A stretch of DNA of 24,201 bases from an uncultured Clostridia bacterium (GTDB taxonomy: Bacteria > Bacillota > Clostridia > Christensenellales > CAG-917): NCBI GenBank assembly GCA_947589635.1, contig CANQCC010000006.1:1-24201 (forward strand), given 5' to 3'. The first letter of the stretch is position 1. Every line of letters begins with the position of its first letter. The translations under genes were made by a program, and so were the position numbers. The notes below the pieces were generated by a model. It made no database searches and had not been told where the DNA came from. It saw nothing but the letters and a program-made list of their open reading frames with translations. Of this stretch, positions 1 through 7,347 are shown piece by piece.

Positions 1-357
1 TGGAACGCCGGGTGCTATATTGACTCCAAGGGCGGCGTGACCTTCGGCGATTTTGCGATGCTCACCGAATATGCAAAGATATTCACTCATTCTCACAGCG
101 AGGAAGACCATATGATAAGGACATATGCTCCCGTCCGCATAGGCGCATACGCAAAAGTGTACACCTCGGCGACCATTCTGCCCGGAGTGACCCTCGGCAC
201 TGGCGCGGTAGTGGCGACGGGCGCGATAGTCGCTAAGGACGTGCCCGATTTCACGCTGGTAGGCGGTATCCCCGCAAAACCCATGCGCGAGCGCAAGTGC
301 AAAGACCCATCTAAATTCAATCAATACATGATGAAAGACAGGATGTATCAAAAATAG
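1..357 (+). CDS. Hexapeptide-repeat acyltransferase, 3' end (5' truncated by window)
   Basis: The frame is open from base 1 to the TAG at 355-357, so the gene starts before the window and only about 118 C-terminal residues are visible. They show left-handed beta-helix hexapeptide repeats (IGAYAKVYTSATILPGVTLG, then GAVVATGAIVAKDV) and the closing VGGIPAKPM motif typical of the maltose/galactoside and WcaF/WbbJ-type O-acetyltransferases. The HSHSEEDH stretch near the visible start is where this superfamily usually places its catalytic histidine. Such enzymes are cytoplasmic trimers that move an acetyl group from acetyl-CoA to a sugar. The acceptor cannot be told from this fragment. The first ATG at 58 is internal to the fold and is not the real start. 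Confidence 0.85.
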   Translation, partial: WNAGCYIDSKGGVTFGDFAMLTEYAKIFTHSHSEEDHMIRTYAPVRIGAYAKVYTSATILPGVTLGTGAVVATGAIVAKDVPDFTLVGGIPAKPMRERKCKDPSKFNQYMMKDRMYQK

Positions 358-459
358 AAATAAGAATATCAAACTTTCAGAGCGCATGCGATTTTTGCGG
401 CGCCCTTTATTTTACGACGTTGCTTTTGGGACTATTGAGTTTCGGACAATCTGAATATA

Positions 460-488
460 AAAATTTCCCCTCGCAAGGGGAAAATTTA
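460..488 (-). terminator. Intrinsic terminator of the yitT-like gene
   Basis: A hairpin with a CCCC/GGGG core, a 6-nt loop and AAA/TTT flanks (one A-A mismatch) lies 28 bp past the minus-strand stop at 516. Read on the minus strand it is followed by TTTTTATATT. It may also stop the converging acyltransferase transcript, but the plus-strand T-tract is weak. Confidence 0.7.
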
Positions 489-515
489 TGTTGTTGAAAT
501 TTATAAAAGAAGGCG

Positions 516-1790
516 TCAGCTGCCGGAGTGGAATCCTTTGCCGGCGACCTCGCGTGCCTTGGTGATGTAGGTGAAGGCGGTGGGGTCTATGGTGGAAACT
601 ATGGATTTGACGATGTTTATCTGCTTTTTGCTGACCACGCAGACGAGGACCTCGTGTTCTATGCCGGTGTAGTAGCCGATCGCTTTGGAGATGGTTACGC
701 CGCGGTGCAGGCGCGTCGCGATAGCCTCGCCGATCTCGTTAGGCTTGTCGGTGATGATGGTGAAGACCAGCGAGGATTGAAAACCCGATTGCACGACGTC
801 CGCCACTATGGAGCAAACCACAAGGGAGAGGAAGGAGAAAAGTATCGGGCTGAGTATCGCCGTAAGCGCTGTCGTAGCGTCCACCGCTTGCCCTTTGAGT
901 TTGAGTATTCCCAGCACGCAGGAGGACATCGCGACCGTGCAATCGCACATCAATATCCACCAGTTGGCGCCCGCTTGCGGGTTGTGCTTGTGGATGAATT
1001 TGCCGATTATATCCGTGCCGCCCATGCTCATGTTGTAGCGCAGCATGACGCCGAGGCAGAAGCCCATGACCACTCCGCCAAGTATCGCCGCGATTATCTG
1101 CAGACCCGTGTCGCCGTTTGCGTAATATTGCGGGAACTTCACGTGGCTGAAAAGGCTTGTAAAGCCCGAATAGCAGCCTATAACGCAGAAAGTGTTGAAG
1201 GTGAAGCGCTTATTCAGCACAAAAAACGCCGCGATAAGCAAGGGCACGTTCATGACAAACGTCGTAAGACCGGGCTCGAACACGGTGTCGGCAAGGTGGG
1301 CGTTTGTGGGGAGTATCGCGTTGTAAATTATTGTGGATATGCCGCCTATGCCGCCGGGCGCAAAGCCGTTGGGCAGGATGAAAACGTAGTTGATAAGCGC
1401 TCGCAAAAACGCCAGAAACACAAGCAGAGCAAAGTATTTCACTTGCTCAAGCACGGTCTGTTTTGTGATGGCGATATGTTTCTTTGCGGGATGCAAGGCT
1501 ATATCCGCTGCGGCTTCGTCCGCGGCGGTCGCGTTTACCTCGGAAGGAGGAAGAATGATAGAATCCGTGGGAGAGGCGGATTTATCCTCGCAGGTTTCGT
1601 CTTCGCTGGAGGCGTCGCACGAATCTTCACAGGAGTTTTGCAAACTTTCGTCGCTTTCTTGCATTGAGTTTTCGCTCTCTTCGGGCGGGACGTCGACAGT
1701 GTTGACTTCGTCGCTTGTCGCGCCGATTGTTTGCGCCTCTTCGACGCCCGATCCGGGAGGTTGTTGTATGATGTTTTCGCCGTCTTCCAT
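516..1790 (-). CDS. YitT family membrane protein with long acidic N-terminal extension
   Basis: This 424-residue integral membrane protein has the YitT layout: a DUF161-type membrane domain (about residues 115-335) and a C-terminal DUF2179 domain (about 337-417). Visible family signatures are GFAPGGIGGIS at 142-152 and MSMGGTDIIGKF at 254-265. The role of YitT proteins is not settled; transport has been proposed. Oddly, the first roughly 100 residues are a low-complexity, Asp/Glu/Ser-rich, probably disordered cytoplasmic tail, while typical family members are near 280-300 residues. The ATG at 1790 is preceded by AGGGGC with about 4 bases of spacing, and a promoter matches upstream at 1830-1858, so the long form is probably real. 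A long open frame on the other strand is a shadow. Confidence 0.9.
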   Translation of the reverse strand: MEDGENIIQQPPGSGVEEAQTIGATSDEVNTVDVPPEESENSMQESDESLQNSCEDSCDASSEDETCEDKSASPTDSIILPPSEVNATAADEAAADIALHPAKKHIAITKQTVLEQVKYFALLVFLAFLRALINYVFILPNGFAPGGIGGISTIIYNAILPTNAHLADTVFEPGLTTFVMNVPLLIAAFFVLNKRFTFNTFCVIGCYSGFTSLFSHVKFPQYYANGDTGLQIIAAILGGVVMGFCLGVMLRYNMSMGGTDIIGKFIHKHNPQAGANWWILMCDCTVAMSSCVLGILKLKGQAVDATTALTAILSPILFSFLSLVVCSIVADVVQSGFQSSLVFTIITDKPNEIGEAIATRLHRGVTISKAIGYYTGIEHEVLVCVVSKKQINIVKSIVSTIDPTAFTYITKAREVAGKGFHSGS

Positions 1791-1829
1791 ATCTGCCCCT
1801 TATTTATCCGCGCAGTTGCGCACGCGATA

Positions 1830-1858
1830 AAGATAAAAATTTCGCGCGCAAAAGTCAA
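1830..1858 (-). promoter_or_regulatory. Sigma-A-type promoter for the yitT-like gene
   Basis: On the minus strand TTGACT (1858-1853) and TATCTT (1835-1830) are separated by exactly 17 bases, about 40 bp before the start codon. Each box matches consensus in four or five of six positions. Confidence 0.5.
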
Positions 1859-1863
1859 GCAAT

Positions 1864-1892
1864 TTGACATACTTTATTATATAAAATATTTT
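1864..1892 (+). promoter_or_regulatory. Possible upstream promoter for the DUF1538/P-II operon
   Basis: A perfect TTGACA (1864-1869) is followed after 17 bases by TATTTT (1887-1892) in a very AT-rich stretch. It lies back to back with the yitT promoter. It would give a leader of about 125 bases. The -10 box is weak, so this is tentative. Confidence 0.35.
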
Positions 1893-1948
1893 ACAGGGAA
1901 GATTTTCAAAATACATGTCGCATTTTTGACTTTTGAGTTTTGCCTTGT

Positions 1949-1977
1949 TTGACAAGCGCAAAATTGTATGGCATACT
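1949..1977 (+). promoter_or_regulatory. Promoter for the DUF1538/P-II operon
   Basis: A perfect TTGACA (1949-1954) and CATACT (1972-1977) are separated by 17 bases, about 47 bp before the chosen start codon at 2024. The spacing and distance are ideal for a housekeeping sigma factor. Confidence 0.5.
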
Positions 1978-2023
1978 TAACGTATCTACAAAATTCGGCG
2001 CCGCGAGGCGCAAAAAAAATGCT

Positions 2024-3664
2024 ATGGCAGACCTTGACGAAGTCAAAAACGAAAATTCAAGCGGCGACGACGGCGCGCAGGACGATTCCCCGCGCGGCAA
2101 GAGGAGAGCAAAAAAAAGCTACTCCCCGGATCTTCTTATCGCCGGCAAGGGCGCGCTTCTTAAACTTAAGGACGCGCTTATTTCCGTACTTCCCGTGTCT
2201 GCCATCGTTCTGATCTTGTGTTTTACTCCCATTGTGGACGTCAGCGCGCGCGAGGCGGGCATATTTGCGGCTTCGGCGGTGTTTCTGGTCCTTGGGATAG
2301 GGCTGTTCAACATAGGCGCGGACATGGCTATGACGCCTATGGGGGAGCAGATGGGCGCAGGACTTACCAAGACGCGCAGTCTGACGCTGCTTGCGGCGGT
2401 AGGGTTTATCATGGGGATACTCGTCACCGTGGCGGAGCCCGATCTTTCCGTGCTCGCCCAGCAGGTCAGCGCGATAATCAGTAAGCCGTTGCTTATAATC
2501 ACGGTCGGCGTGGGAGTCGGATTTTTCCTGTTGCTGTCCATAATCAAAGTGGTTTTCAAGACGAATATAACTCCGCTTTTGCTGTTTTTCTATTTTGTGA
2601 TGTTCTCGCTGGTCGCGATTTTGTTCGAGAGGGGCAAGGGCAGCATGTTGCCTTTGATCTTCGATTCGGGCGGCGTGACTACGGGCCCCATAACCGTGCC
2701 CTTCATAATGGCGCTCGGCGTGGGCGTAGCGACCACGATAGGCGGCAAAAACGCGAAGGAAAACAGCTTCGGCCTCATCGCATTGAGCTCTATAGGTCCC
2801 ATGCTTGCGGTGCTTATTTTGTCGCTTGCGTCAAAGGGAAGTCTCAACTACACGCTGCCGGACTACTCGGGGCTGCACGGCGCGGCGGAGTTTGGCAAGG
2901 CGCTGGGACAGACGGCGCTTGACGTGTTTGTAGCGCTTGCCCTTATCGTCGTATGCTTCGTCATATTGCAGATATGCTTGCTTAAGCTGCCTCGGCGCAA
3001 GATCTTCAGAATAACCGTAGGCATAATTTATACGTTTGTGGGGCTGTTGATTTTCTTTACGGCGGTGCAGGTGGGATTTATGCCCATCGGTTTCAAAATC
3101 GGGCAGGCGATCGCAAAGTTCAATAAGCCGCTTTTGATAACTTTCGGCTTTGTCATAGGCTTTGTCGTCGTGCTTGCGGAGCCCGCGGTGCACGTCCTCA
3201 ACAAGCAGGTGGAGCTGATCACGGGCGGCGCCGTTTCAAAGCGCGCCATGCTCATTGCGCTTGCGCTTGGCGTGGCGCTGTCCATAGGGCTGTCCGTCAT
3301 AAGGATAATCTACGGGTTCTCCCTGCTTTATTATCTCATCCCGGGATACATAATTTCGCTGGGACTTGCGCTTTTCGTGCCAAAGCTGTATACGGCGATA
3401 GCGTTTGACTCCGGCGGAGTCGCAAGCGGACCGCTGACGGCAAGTTTTATTTTGCCTTTCGCGGTGGGCGCGTGCAGCGTGCTTCAGGGAGAGGGCGCGG
3501 TCATGGACTTCGCCTTCGGAGTGGTGGCTATGGTCGCGATGACGCCGCTTATCACAATTCAGTTGCTCGGCTTCAGATCTATATTCGCGGCAAGAGTCAA
3601 GGAAAAGATGACGATAAGGCGCATTGTCTCGGACGACGACGCGCGCATTATCGAGTTTATGTGA
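2024..3664 (+). CDS. DUF1538 family integral membrane protein, internally duplicated
   Basis: This 546-residue, many-spanning membrane protein belongs to the DUF1538 family, whose transport substrate is unknown. Two homologous halves are visible at an exact 248-residue offset: AEPDLSVLAQQV near 137 repeats as AEPAVHVLNKQV near 385, and FDSGGVTTGPITVPFI near 213 repeats as FDSGGVASGPLTASFI near 461. Such inverted or direct duplication is typical of secondary transporters and channels. The paired FDSGG motifs, buried in hydrophobic segments, are likely functional. The first 40 residues are charged and disordered. The start is uncertain: ATG 2024 has only a weak purine stretch upstream, but earlier in-frame codons lack a better site. 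Two P-II-like genes follow directly, suggesting small-molecule-responsive control of transport. Confidence 0.88.
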   Translation: MADLDEVKNENSSGDDGAQDDSPRGKRRAKKSYSPDLLIAGKGALLKLKDALISVLPVSAIVLILCFTPIVDVSAREAGIFAASAVFLVLGIGLFNIGADMAMTPMGEQMGAGLTKTRSLTLLAAVGFIMGILVTVAEPDLSVLAQQVSAIISKPLLIITVGVGVGFFLLLSIIKVVFKTNITPLLLFFYFVMFSLVAILFERGKGSMLPLIFDSGGVTTGPITVPFIMALGVGVATTIGGKNAKENSFGLIALSSIGPMLAVLILSLASKGSLNYTLPDYSGLHGAAEFGKALGQTALDVFVALALIVVCFVILQICLLKLPRRKIFRITVGIIYTFVGLLIFFTAVQVGFMPIGFKIGQAIAKFNKPLLITFGFVIGFVVVLAEPAVHVLNKQVELITGGAVSKRAMLIALALGVALSIGLSVIRIIYGFSLLYYLIPGYIISLGLALFVPKLYTAIAFDSGGVASGPLTASFILPFAVGACSVLQGEGAVMDFAFGVVAMVAMTPLITIQLLGFRSIFAARVKEKMTIRRIVSDDDARIIEFM

Positions 3665-3670
3665 GGAAAT

Positions 3671-4096
3671 ATGGCGACGCATGAAAAGGACGCGGCAAGC
3701 GCCGCAAAAAAAGCTAAGGGCATAAAGACAAGCAAGGTCGAAAGCGGCCGCCTCAAATTGCTTGTCGTCGTGGTCAATCAAAGAAAGGGGGACTATTTTG
3801 CCGACCTCATTCAGTCCTACGACGTAAATATGCAGCTCAGCTTCCGCGCGAACGGCACCGCAAGCGCGCAGATGATAAGTCTGCTTGGGCTTGAGGACTC
3901 TTCGCGCGCGGTCATTTTCGGAGTCATCAGAGAGGACAGGGCGGCGGAGATTTTATCCGTGCTGGAGGAAAAATTCCGCACCGTCAAGGGCGGCAAAGGC
4001 ATCGCGTATACCGTGCCGCTTTCAAGCGTAATAGGCGTTTTGACCTACGGTTTTTTGAGCAACGATCTGAGGACGGTCAAGGAGGAAAAGAAATGA
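3671..4096 (+). CDS. P-II-like signalling protein (first of a pair)
   Basis: This 141-residue protein has a basic 26-residue N-terminal extension followed by a ferredoxin-like P-II fold. Recognisable are the opening strand LKLLVVVVN, an ANGTASAQM stretch at the T-loop base, and a GGKGIAYTVPLSSVIGV segment matching the P-II C-terminal signature that helps close the nucleotide site. The usual uridylylated tyrosine region of GlnB is not recognisable, so control by nucleotide binding is more likely than by modification. It starts 6 bases after the DUF1538 stop, with GAGGAA just before ATG. Canonical P-II proteins bind ATP, ADP and 2-oxoglutarate and dock on transporters such as AmtB; here the likely partner is the DUF1538 protein, by context only. 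Confidence 0.75.
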   Translation: MATHEKDAASAAKKAKGIKTSKVESGRLKLLVVVVNQRKGDYFADLIQSYDVNMQLSFRANGTASAQMISLLGLEDSSRAVIFGVIREDRAAEILSVLEEKFRTVKGGKGIAYTVPLSSVIGVLTYGFLSNDLRTVKEEKK

Positions 4097-4401
4097 ATAA
4101 ATTTGAACACGAACTTATTCTTTGCGTCGTAAACGAGGGCTTTTCGGACGCCGTCATGGAAGCGGCAAGGGACGCGGGCGCTCGCGGCGGCACTGTGCTG
4201 CACGCAAACGGCACCGCCAACCCGGAATCCGAAAAAATTTTTGGCATCACGATACAGCCCAACAAGGAAGTGCTTATGATCCTTGTCCCCTCCGATATAC
4301 GCTCCGCCGTGCTGGAGCAGCTTTACAACCGGGTAGGCCTCAACACGCCCGGGCAGGGCATCGCGTTTTCTCTCCCCGTAGACGCCGTGGTCGGAATCTG
4401 A
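4093..4401 (+). CDS. P-II-like signalling protein (second of a pair)
   Basis: This 102-residue protein is close to standard P-II length. It keeps GARGGTVLHANGT (compare the GARGGT box in the GlnB/GlnK group) and GQGIAFSLPVDAVVGI at the C-terminus. Between these the T-loop region is short and has no clear tyrosine. Its ATG overlaps the stop of the preceding P-II gene (ATGA), with AAGGAGGAAAAG upstream, so the two are translationally coupled and probably made in similar amounts. They are divergent in sequence and could form mixed trimers. Last gene of the operon. Confidence 0.8.
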   Translation: MNKFEHELILCVVNEGFSDAVMEAARDAGARGGTVLHANGTANPESEKIFGITIQPNKEVLMILVPSDIRSAVLEQLYNRVGLNTPGQGIAFSLPVDAVVGI

Positions 4402-4548
4402 CCCGCGACGCAGATGAGGCTCATAACAAGATATAAGTCATAAGGCCGCGCGATATTTTGCTCCCCATGAAAGATTCATTTTCGCGACATATGAAAAGCG
4501 GGTCGACAAATCTCCAAACCGCTTGCGCATAATAAAAACCCGCATAAC

Positions 4549-4576
4549 AAAAAACCTCCTCGGAGGTTTTTTCTTT
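4549..4576. terminator. Bidirectional intrinsic terminator between P-II and surface-protein genes
   Basis: A 10-bp perfect stem (4549-4558 with 4563-4572) closes a 4-nt loop and is flanked by A and T runs, so it can end transcripts from both convergent genes. Confidence 0.85.
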
Positions 4577-4634
4577 TGAACTTGAATGATGGTGTGAAGA
4601 AGGCGCAAAAGACGGTGCGAATAAGGCGCGTCGG

Positions 4635-5486
4635 TTATCTGTTGTCGCCGTCGCGAGGGGAGTCATTTCTTGGGTCGTCATAGTCGAAGGAGTTGCCCTC
4701 GCGCTGCGATTTGCGCACGTAGCTGCGGTTGTTTTTGTTGGGCACAAACAGCAGGATGACTATGATAAGCGCGGAGATGGTTATCCCCAATATCAGCACC
4801 ACTTTCAGCGCGAGAGATCCGGAGGGCGCTGGAAGAGCGCCTGCCTCGGGCGCGGGAAGGGGATTTGCATTTTCGCTTACCAAAGCGTCGCGCTCCGCCT
4901 GAGTTTTGCTTTGATAGGGCACGACGAAGTTTTCAAACAGGTCGCCGCTTAAAAACAGCGCTCTCCTTTCGCCGACGGAGGGCGTGGCGATGACGTACAG
5001 CGCGTCGTTAAGGTTGCCGTCGCCGTCCGCTCCGTATCCCGCAAGCATAAAGGTATATCCCTCTACGCTGCCGCCCAAAATCGCCTCCACCGAAGAGGCG
5101 GACGCCTGCTTGAGGGTGAGGACTACGGATGGGAATATATTTGCGGCGTCGGGGTCGTCGGGAGTCTCCGCCACGGTCTTGTCGCGAGTGGCTTTGTCTA
5201 TATAAAAATCCATGCCCATATAATGCACCTCATAGTAGGAGCCTATAGCGGGGACGGACGAACATTCGAAATAATAACTTTCGGGGATATAAAATTTTTC
5301 TCCGTTCTTTTCAAAGACGACGGAGGAAACGCCGGCGTACGCGCTGTCCGCGACGTGCGCCGCGGGGACCTTGCGAAACTCCGTACCCTGATCGCCAAAA
5401 GCGACGCCGCACGGCAAAAGCGCCGCGAACATTACCGCCGCAAGCGCGATGAGAGCTATGCAGATGGCTGAAATTGCGCGTTTCAT
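4635..5486 (-). CDS. Secreted or surface single-pass membrane protein, unknown function
   Basis: I do not recognise this 283-residue protein. It begins with a signal peptide (MKRAIS, then a hydrophobic run to about residue 29), has an extracytoplasmic domain of roughly 190 residues, a Pro/Ala-rich linker (about 208-224), one membrane span (about 225-248) and a short charged cytoplasmic tail rich in Arg, Asp and Asn. The topology is type I: domain outside, tail inside. Tyr-rich segments such as YYFECSSVPAIGSYYEVHYM suggest a beta-rich fold. The ATG at 5486 was chosen because the signal peptide starts there; a TTG five codons earlier is open too. No clear ribosome site is seen. It is divergent from the phage cassette. 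Confidence 0.75.
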   Translation of the reverse strand: MKRAISAICIALIALAAVMFAALLPCGVAFGDQGTEFRKVPAAHVADSAYAGVSSVVFEKNGEKFYIPESYYFECSSVPAIGSYYEVHYMGMDFYIDKATRDKTVAETPDDPDAANIFPSVVLTLKQASASSVEAILGGSVEGYTFMLAGYGADGDGNLNDALYVIATPSVGERRALFLSGDLFENFVVPYQSKTQAERDALVSENANPLPAPEAGALPAPSGSLALKVVLILGITISALIIVILLFVPNKNNRSYVRKSQREGNSFDYDDPRNDSPRDGDNR

Positions 5487-5572
5487 ATATTTATAATACA
5501 ATACATTTTGAAAAAATGAAAGCCTTTTGAGAGGTTTGCCTTCAAATTTTGAAAATTTTTTTCCGCATAAAG

Positions 5573-5581
5573 TGACATAAT
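5573..5581 (+). promoter_or_regulatory. Possible extended -10 promoter for the phage-type cassette
   Basis: TGACATAAT is an extended -10 element (TG, one base, then CATAAT, five of six matches) about 40 bp before the terminase start. No good -35 box sits at the usual distance. It is the only candidate I see for the ten-gene block. Confidence 0.3.
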
Positions 5582-5620
5582 TTTTTGCATTTTGCCTATT
5601 TTGCGGCTTATGCTCGATGT

Positions 5621-7057
5621 ATGGATGAAAAAGATACCGTTTTGAAGTTGATGGATATAGAACGAGAGCAGTACGCCCGCAGCCGCGAGCCTCTCAATTT
5701 GTACAACCGCGGCGAGGTGCACAAAAAGCAGATGGCGTTTCACATGTGCGACAAGCGCAATCGCTGGGTGTTTGGCGGCAACAGGTCTGGAAAGACGGAG
5801 TGCGGCGCCGTGGAATGCGTGTGGCTTGCGCGTGGCATACATCCCTTCCGTCCCAACAAAAAGGACGTCGCGGGTTGGGTGGTTAGCCTGACCCAGCAAG
5901 TGCAGCGAGACGTGGCGCAGGCAAAGATATTGAAATATCTGCCCGCAAGATACATCTGCGACGTCGTCATGCGCGAGGGCAGCAAGGCGTCTCCCGAATA
6001 CGGCATAATAGACTACCTCGTGATAAAAAACGCGTTTGGCGGCACAAGCAGGATAGGCTTTAAGAGCTGCGATCAGGGCAGAGAGAAGTTTCAGGGCACG
6101 TCGCTTGATTTCGTATGGTTTGACGAGGAGCCTCCCAAGGACATCTACGACGAATGCCGCATGCGCGTCTTCGACCGCAAGGGGGATATCTTCGGCACGA
6201 TGACTCCGCTCAAGGGGCTCACCTGGGTGTACGACGAGATAGAGCTCAACGTCCACTCCGACCCCGAGGTGTGGTGCGAATATATGGAGTGGCGGGACAA
6301 TCCGTATCTTGACGCCTCCGAGGTCGACTTCATGGAGAACGTCATACCAAAATCCGATCAGCTTTCAAGGCGCTTCGGCAAGTTTTCAAGCGGAGAGGGA
6401 CTTGTGTATCCGGAGTTCGACCAAAGCGTGCACGTCATCCCGCCCTTCAGCGTGCCTACCGAATGGCAAGCGGGCATATCCATAGACCCCGGGCTTAAAA
6501 ACCCCACGAGCTGTCACTTTTACGCCGTTGATTTCGACGGCGTTATCTATGTCGTCGGCGAGCACTTCGAGGCGGGACAGAACATCGACTACCACGTCAG
6601 GAGGATAAACGAACTTGCCGACCGCCTCAACTGGAAGAGGGACGGACAGGGCAGGTTGCGCTCGCTTATAGACAGCGCCGCAAACCAGCGCACTCTCGCG
6701 GACGAAAAGAGCGTGGCGGAGCTGTTTGCCGAGCGCGGCATTTTGGTCAATACCAACGTAAACAAGGATTTATACAGCGGGATCCAGCGCATAAAGTCGC
6801 TGTTTGAAGCAAGACCGCCCAGAATATATATTTTTTCAAGCTGCGTAAATCTTATCCGCGAGCTTAAGGGATATTGGTGGGGAGACGACGACAGACCCAA
6901 GAAAAAGGACGATCACGCCCTCGATGAACTTAGGTATTTCGTCATGACTCAACCTCCCGCCGCCAAACCCGCGCCGCCTCAAAAGACGGTCATTGAGCTT
7001 GACAAGGAGAGGATGATGCGCAGCGTAAGAAGGCAACTATGGACGAAGAAATTTTGA
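5621..7057 (+). CDS. terL: Phage terminase large subunit
   Basis: This 478-residue protein is the DNA-packaging motor. The ATPase half shows Walker A GGNRSGKT at 52-59, Walker B FVWFDEE at 164-170, and the FGTMTPLKG coupling motif near 191-199. The RNase H-like nuclease half shows acidic residues in SIDPG (D289), LIDS (D351) and KKDDHALDELRY (430-431, 435). It has all the key residues, so it appears functional. In phages it threads DNA into the prohead through the portal and cuts it. The start at 5621 has no clear ribosome site; the next ATG (5651) is no better. It opens the morphogenesis block, and its 3' end overlaps the next gene by 19 bases. Confidence 0.93.
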   Translation: MDEKDTVLKLMDIEREQYARSREPLNLYNRGEVHKKQMAFHMCDKRNRWVFGGNRSGKTECGAVECVWLARGIHPFRPNKKDVAGWVVSLTQQVQRDVAQAKILKYLPARYICDVVMREGSKASPEYGIIDYLVIKNAFGGTSRIGFKSCDQGREKFQGTSLDFVWFDEEPPKDIYDECRMRVFDRKGDIFGTMTPLKGLTWVYDEIELNVHSDPEVWCEYMEWRDNPYLDASEVDFMENVIPKSDQLSRRFGKFSSGEGLVYPEFDQSVHVIPPFSVPTEWQAGISIDPGLKNPTSCHFYAVDFDGVIYVVGEHFEAGQNIDYHVRRINELADRLNWKRDGQGRLRSLIDSAANQRTLADEKSVAELFAERGILVNTNVNKDLYSGIQRIKSLFEARPPRIYIFSSCVNLIRELKGYWWGDDDRPKKKDDHALDELRYFVMTQPPAAKPAPPQKTVIELDKERMMRSVRRQLWTKKF

Positions 7058-7347
7058 ATGCGCTTAAAAAGCGCGCCAAAGGTTACAGCTATAACGAAGT
7101 GCAGGAGGAATTCGCCGTACGCGACGACGGAGAAGTCGCCCTCGTCAAGCGCAAAGTGCTTGAAAAGTATTGCCCGCCGGACAGCTCCGCGCTGAAGGCG
7201 TATCTGGAACTCACTCCCGCCGACGACATAAGCGGAATGAGCGACGAGGAGCTTGAAAAGGAAAAGCTGAGGCTTTTGAAAGAGCTTAAAAACTATGAGG
7301 AAAACCGCGCGAAGGACAAAAATACCAAGCGCAAAAAGGAGATATAA
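7039..7347 (+). CDS. Small terminase-like phage protein
   Basis: This is a 102-residue charged protein. Its N-terminal half carries GYSYNEVQEEF, then DGEVALVKRKVLEKYCPPDSS followed by ALKAYLEL. The order of a Gly-Tyr-aromatic-Tyr motif, a Lys-rich strand and a PPDxxAxxxxL motif resembles the C-terminal module of many phage small terminase subunits, from memory of that family. The DNA-binding helix-turn-helix that normally precedes it is missing, and the gene lies after rather than before terL. The C-terminal half is a Lys/Glu-rich helix. Overlap with terL and a direct join to the portal gene show it is part of the same transcript. It could instead be an unrelated packaging accessory protein. 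Confidence 0.5.
   Translation: MDEEILNALKKRAKGYSYNEVQEEFAVRDDGEVALVKRKVLEKYCPPDSSALKAYLELTPADDISGMSDEELEKEKLRLLKELKNYEENRAKDKNTKRKKEI

Noticed and set aside
528..1667. 379-codon open frame on the plus strand across the yitT-like gene
   Set aside because: The reverse strand encodes a clear YitT protein with promoter, ribosome site and terminator. The antisense product is Arg/His/Gly-rich with no recognisable domain.
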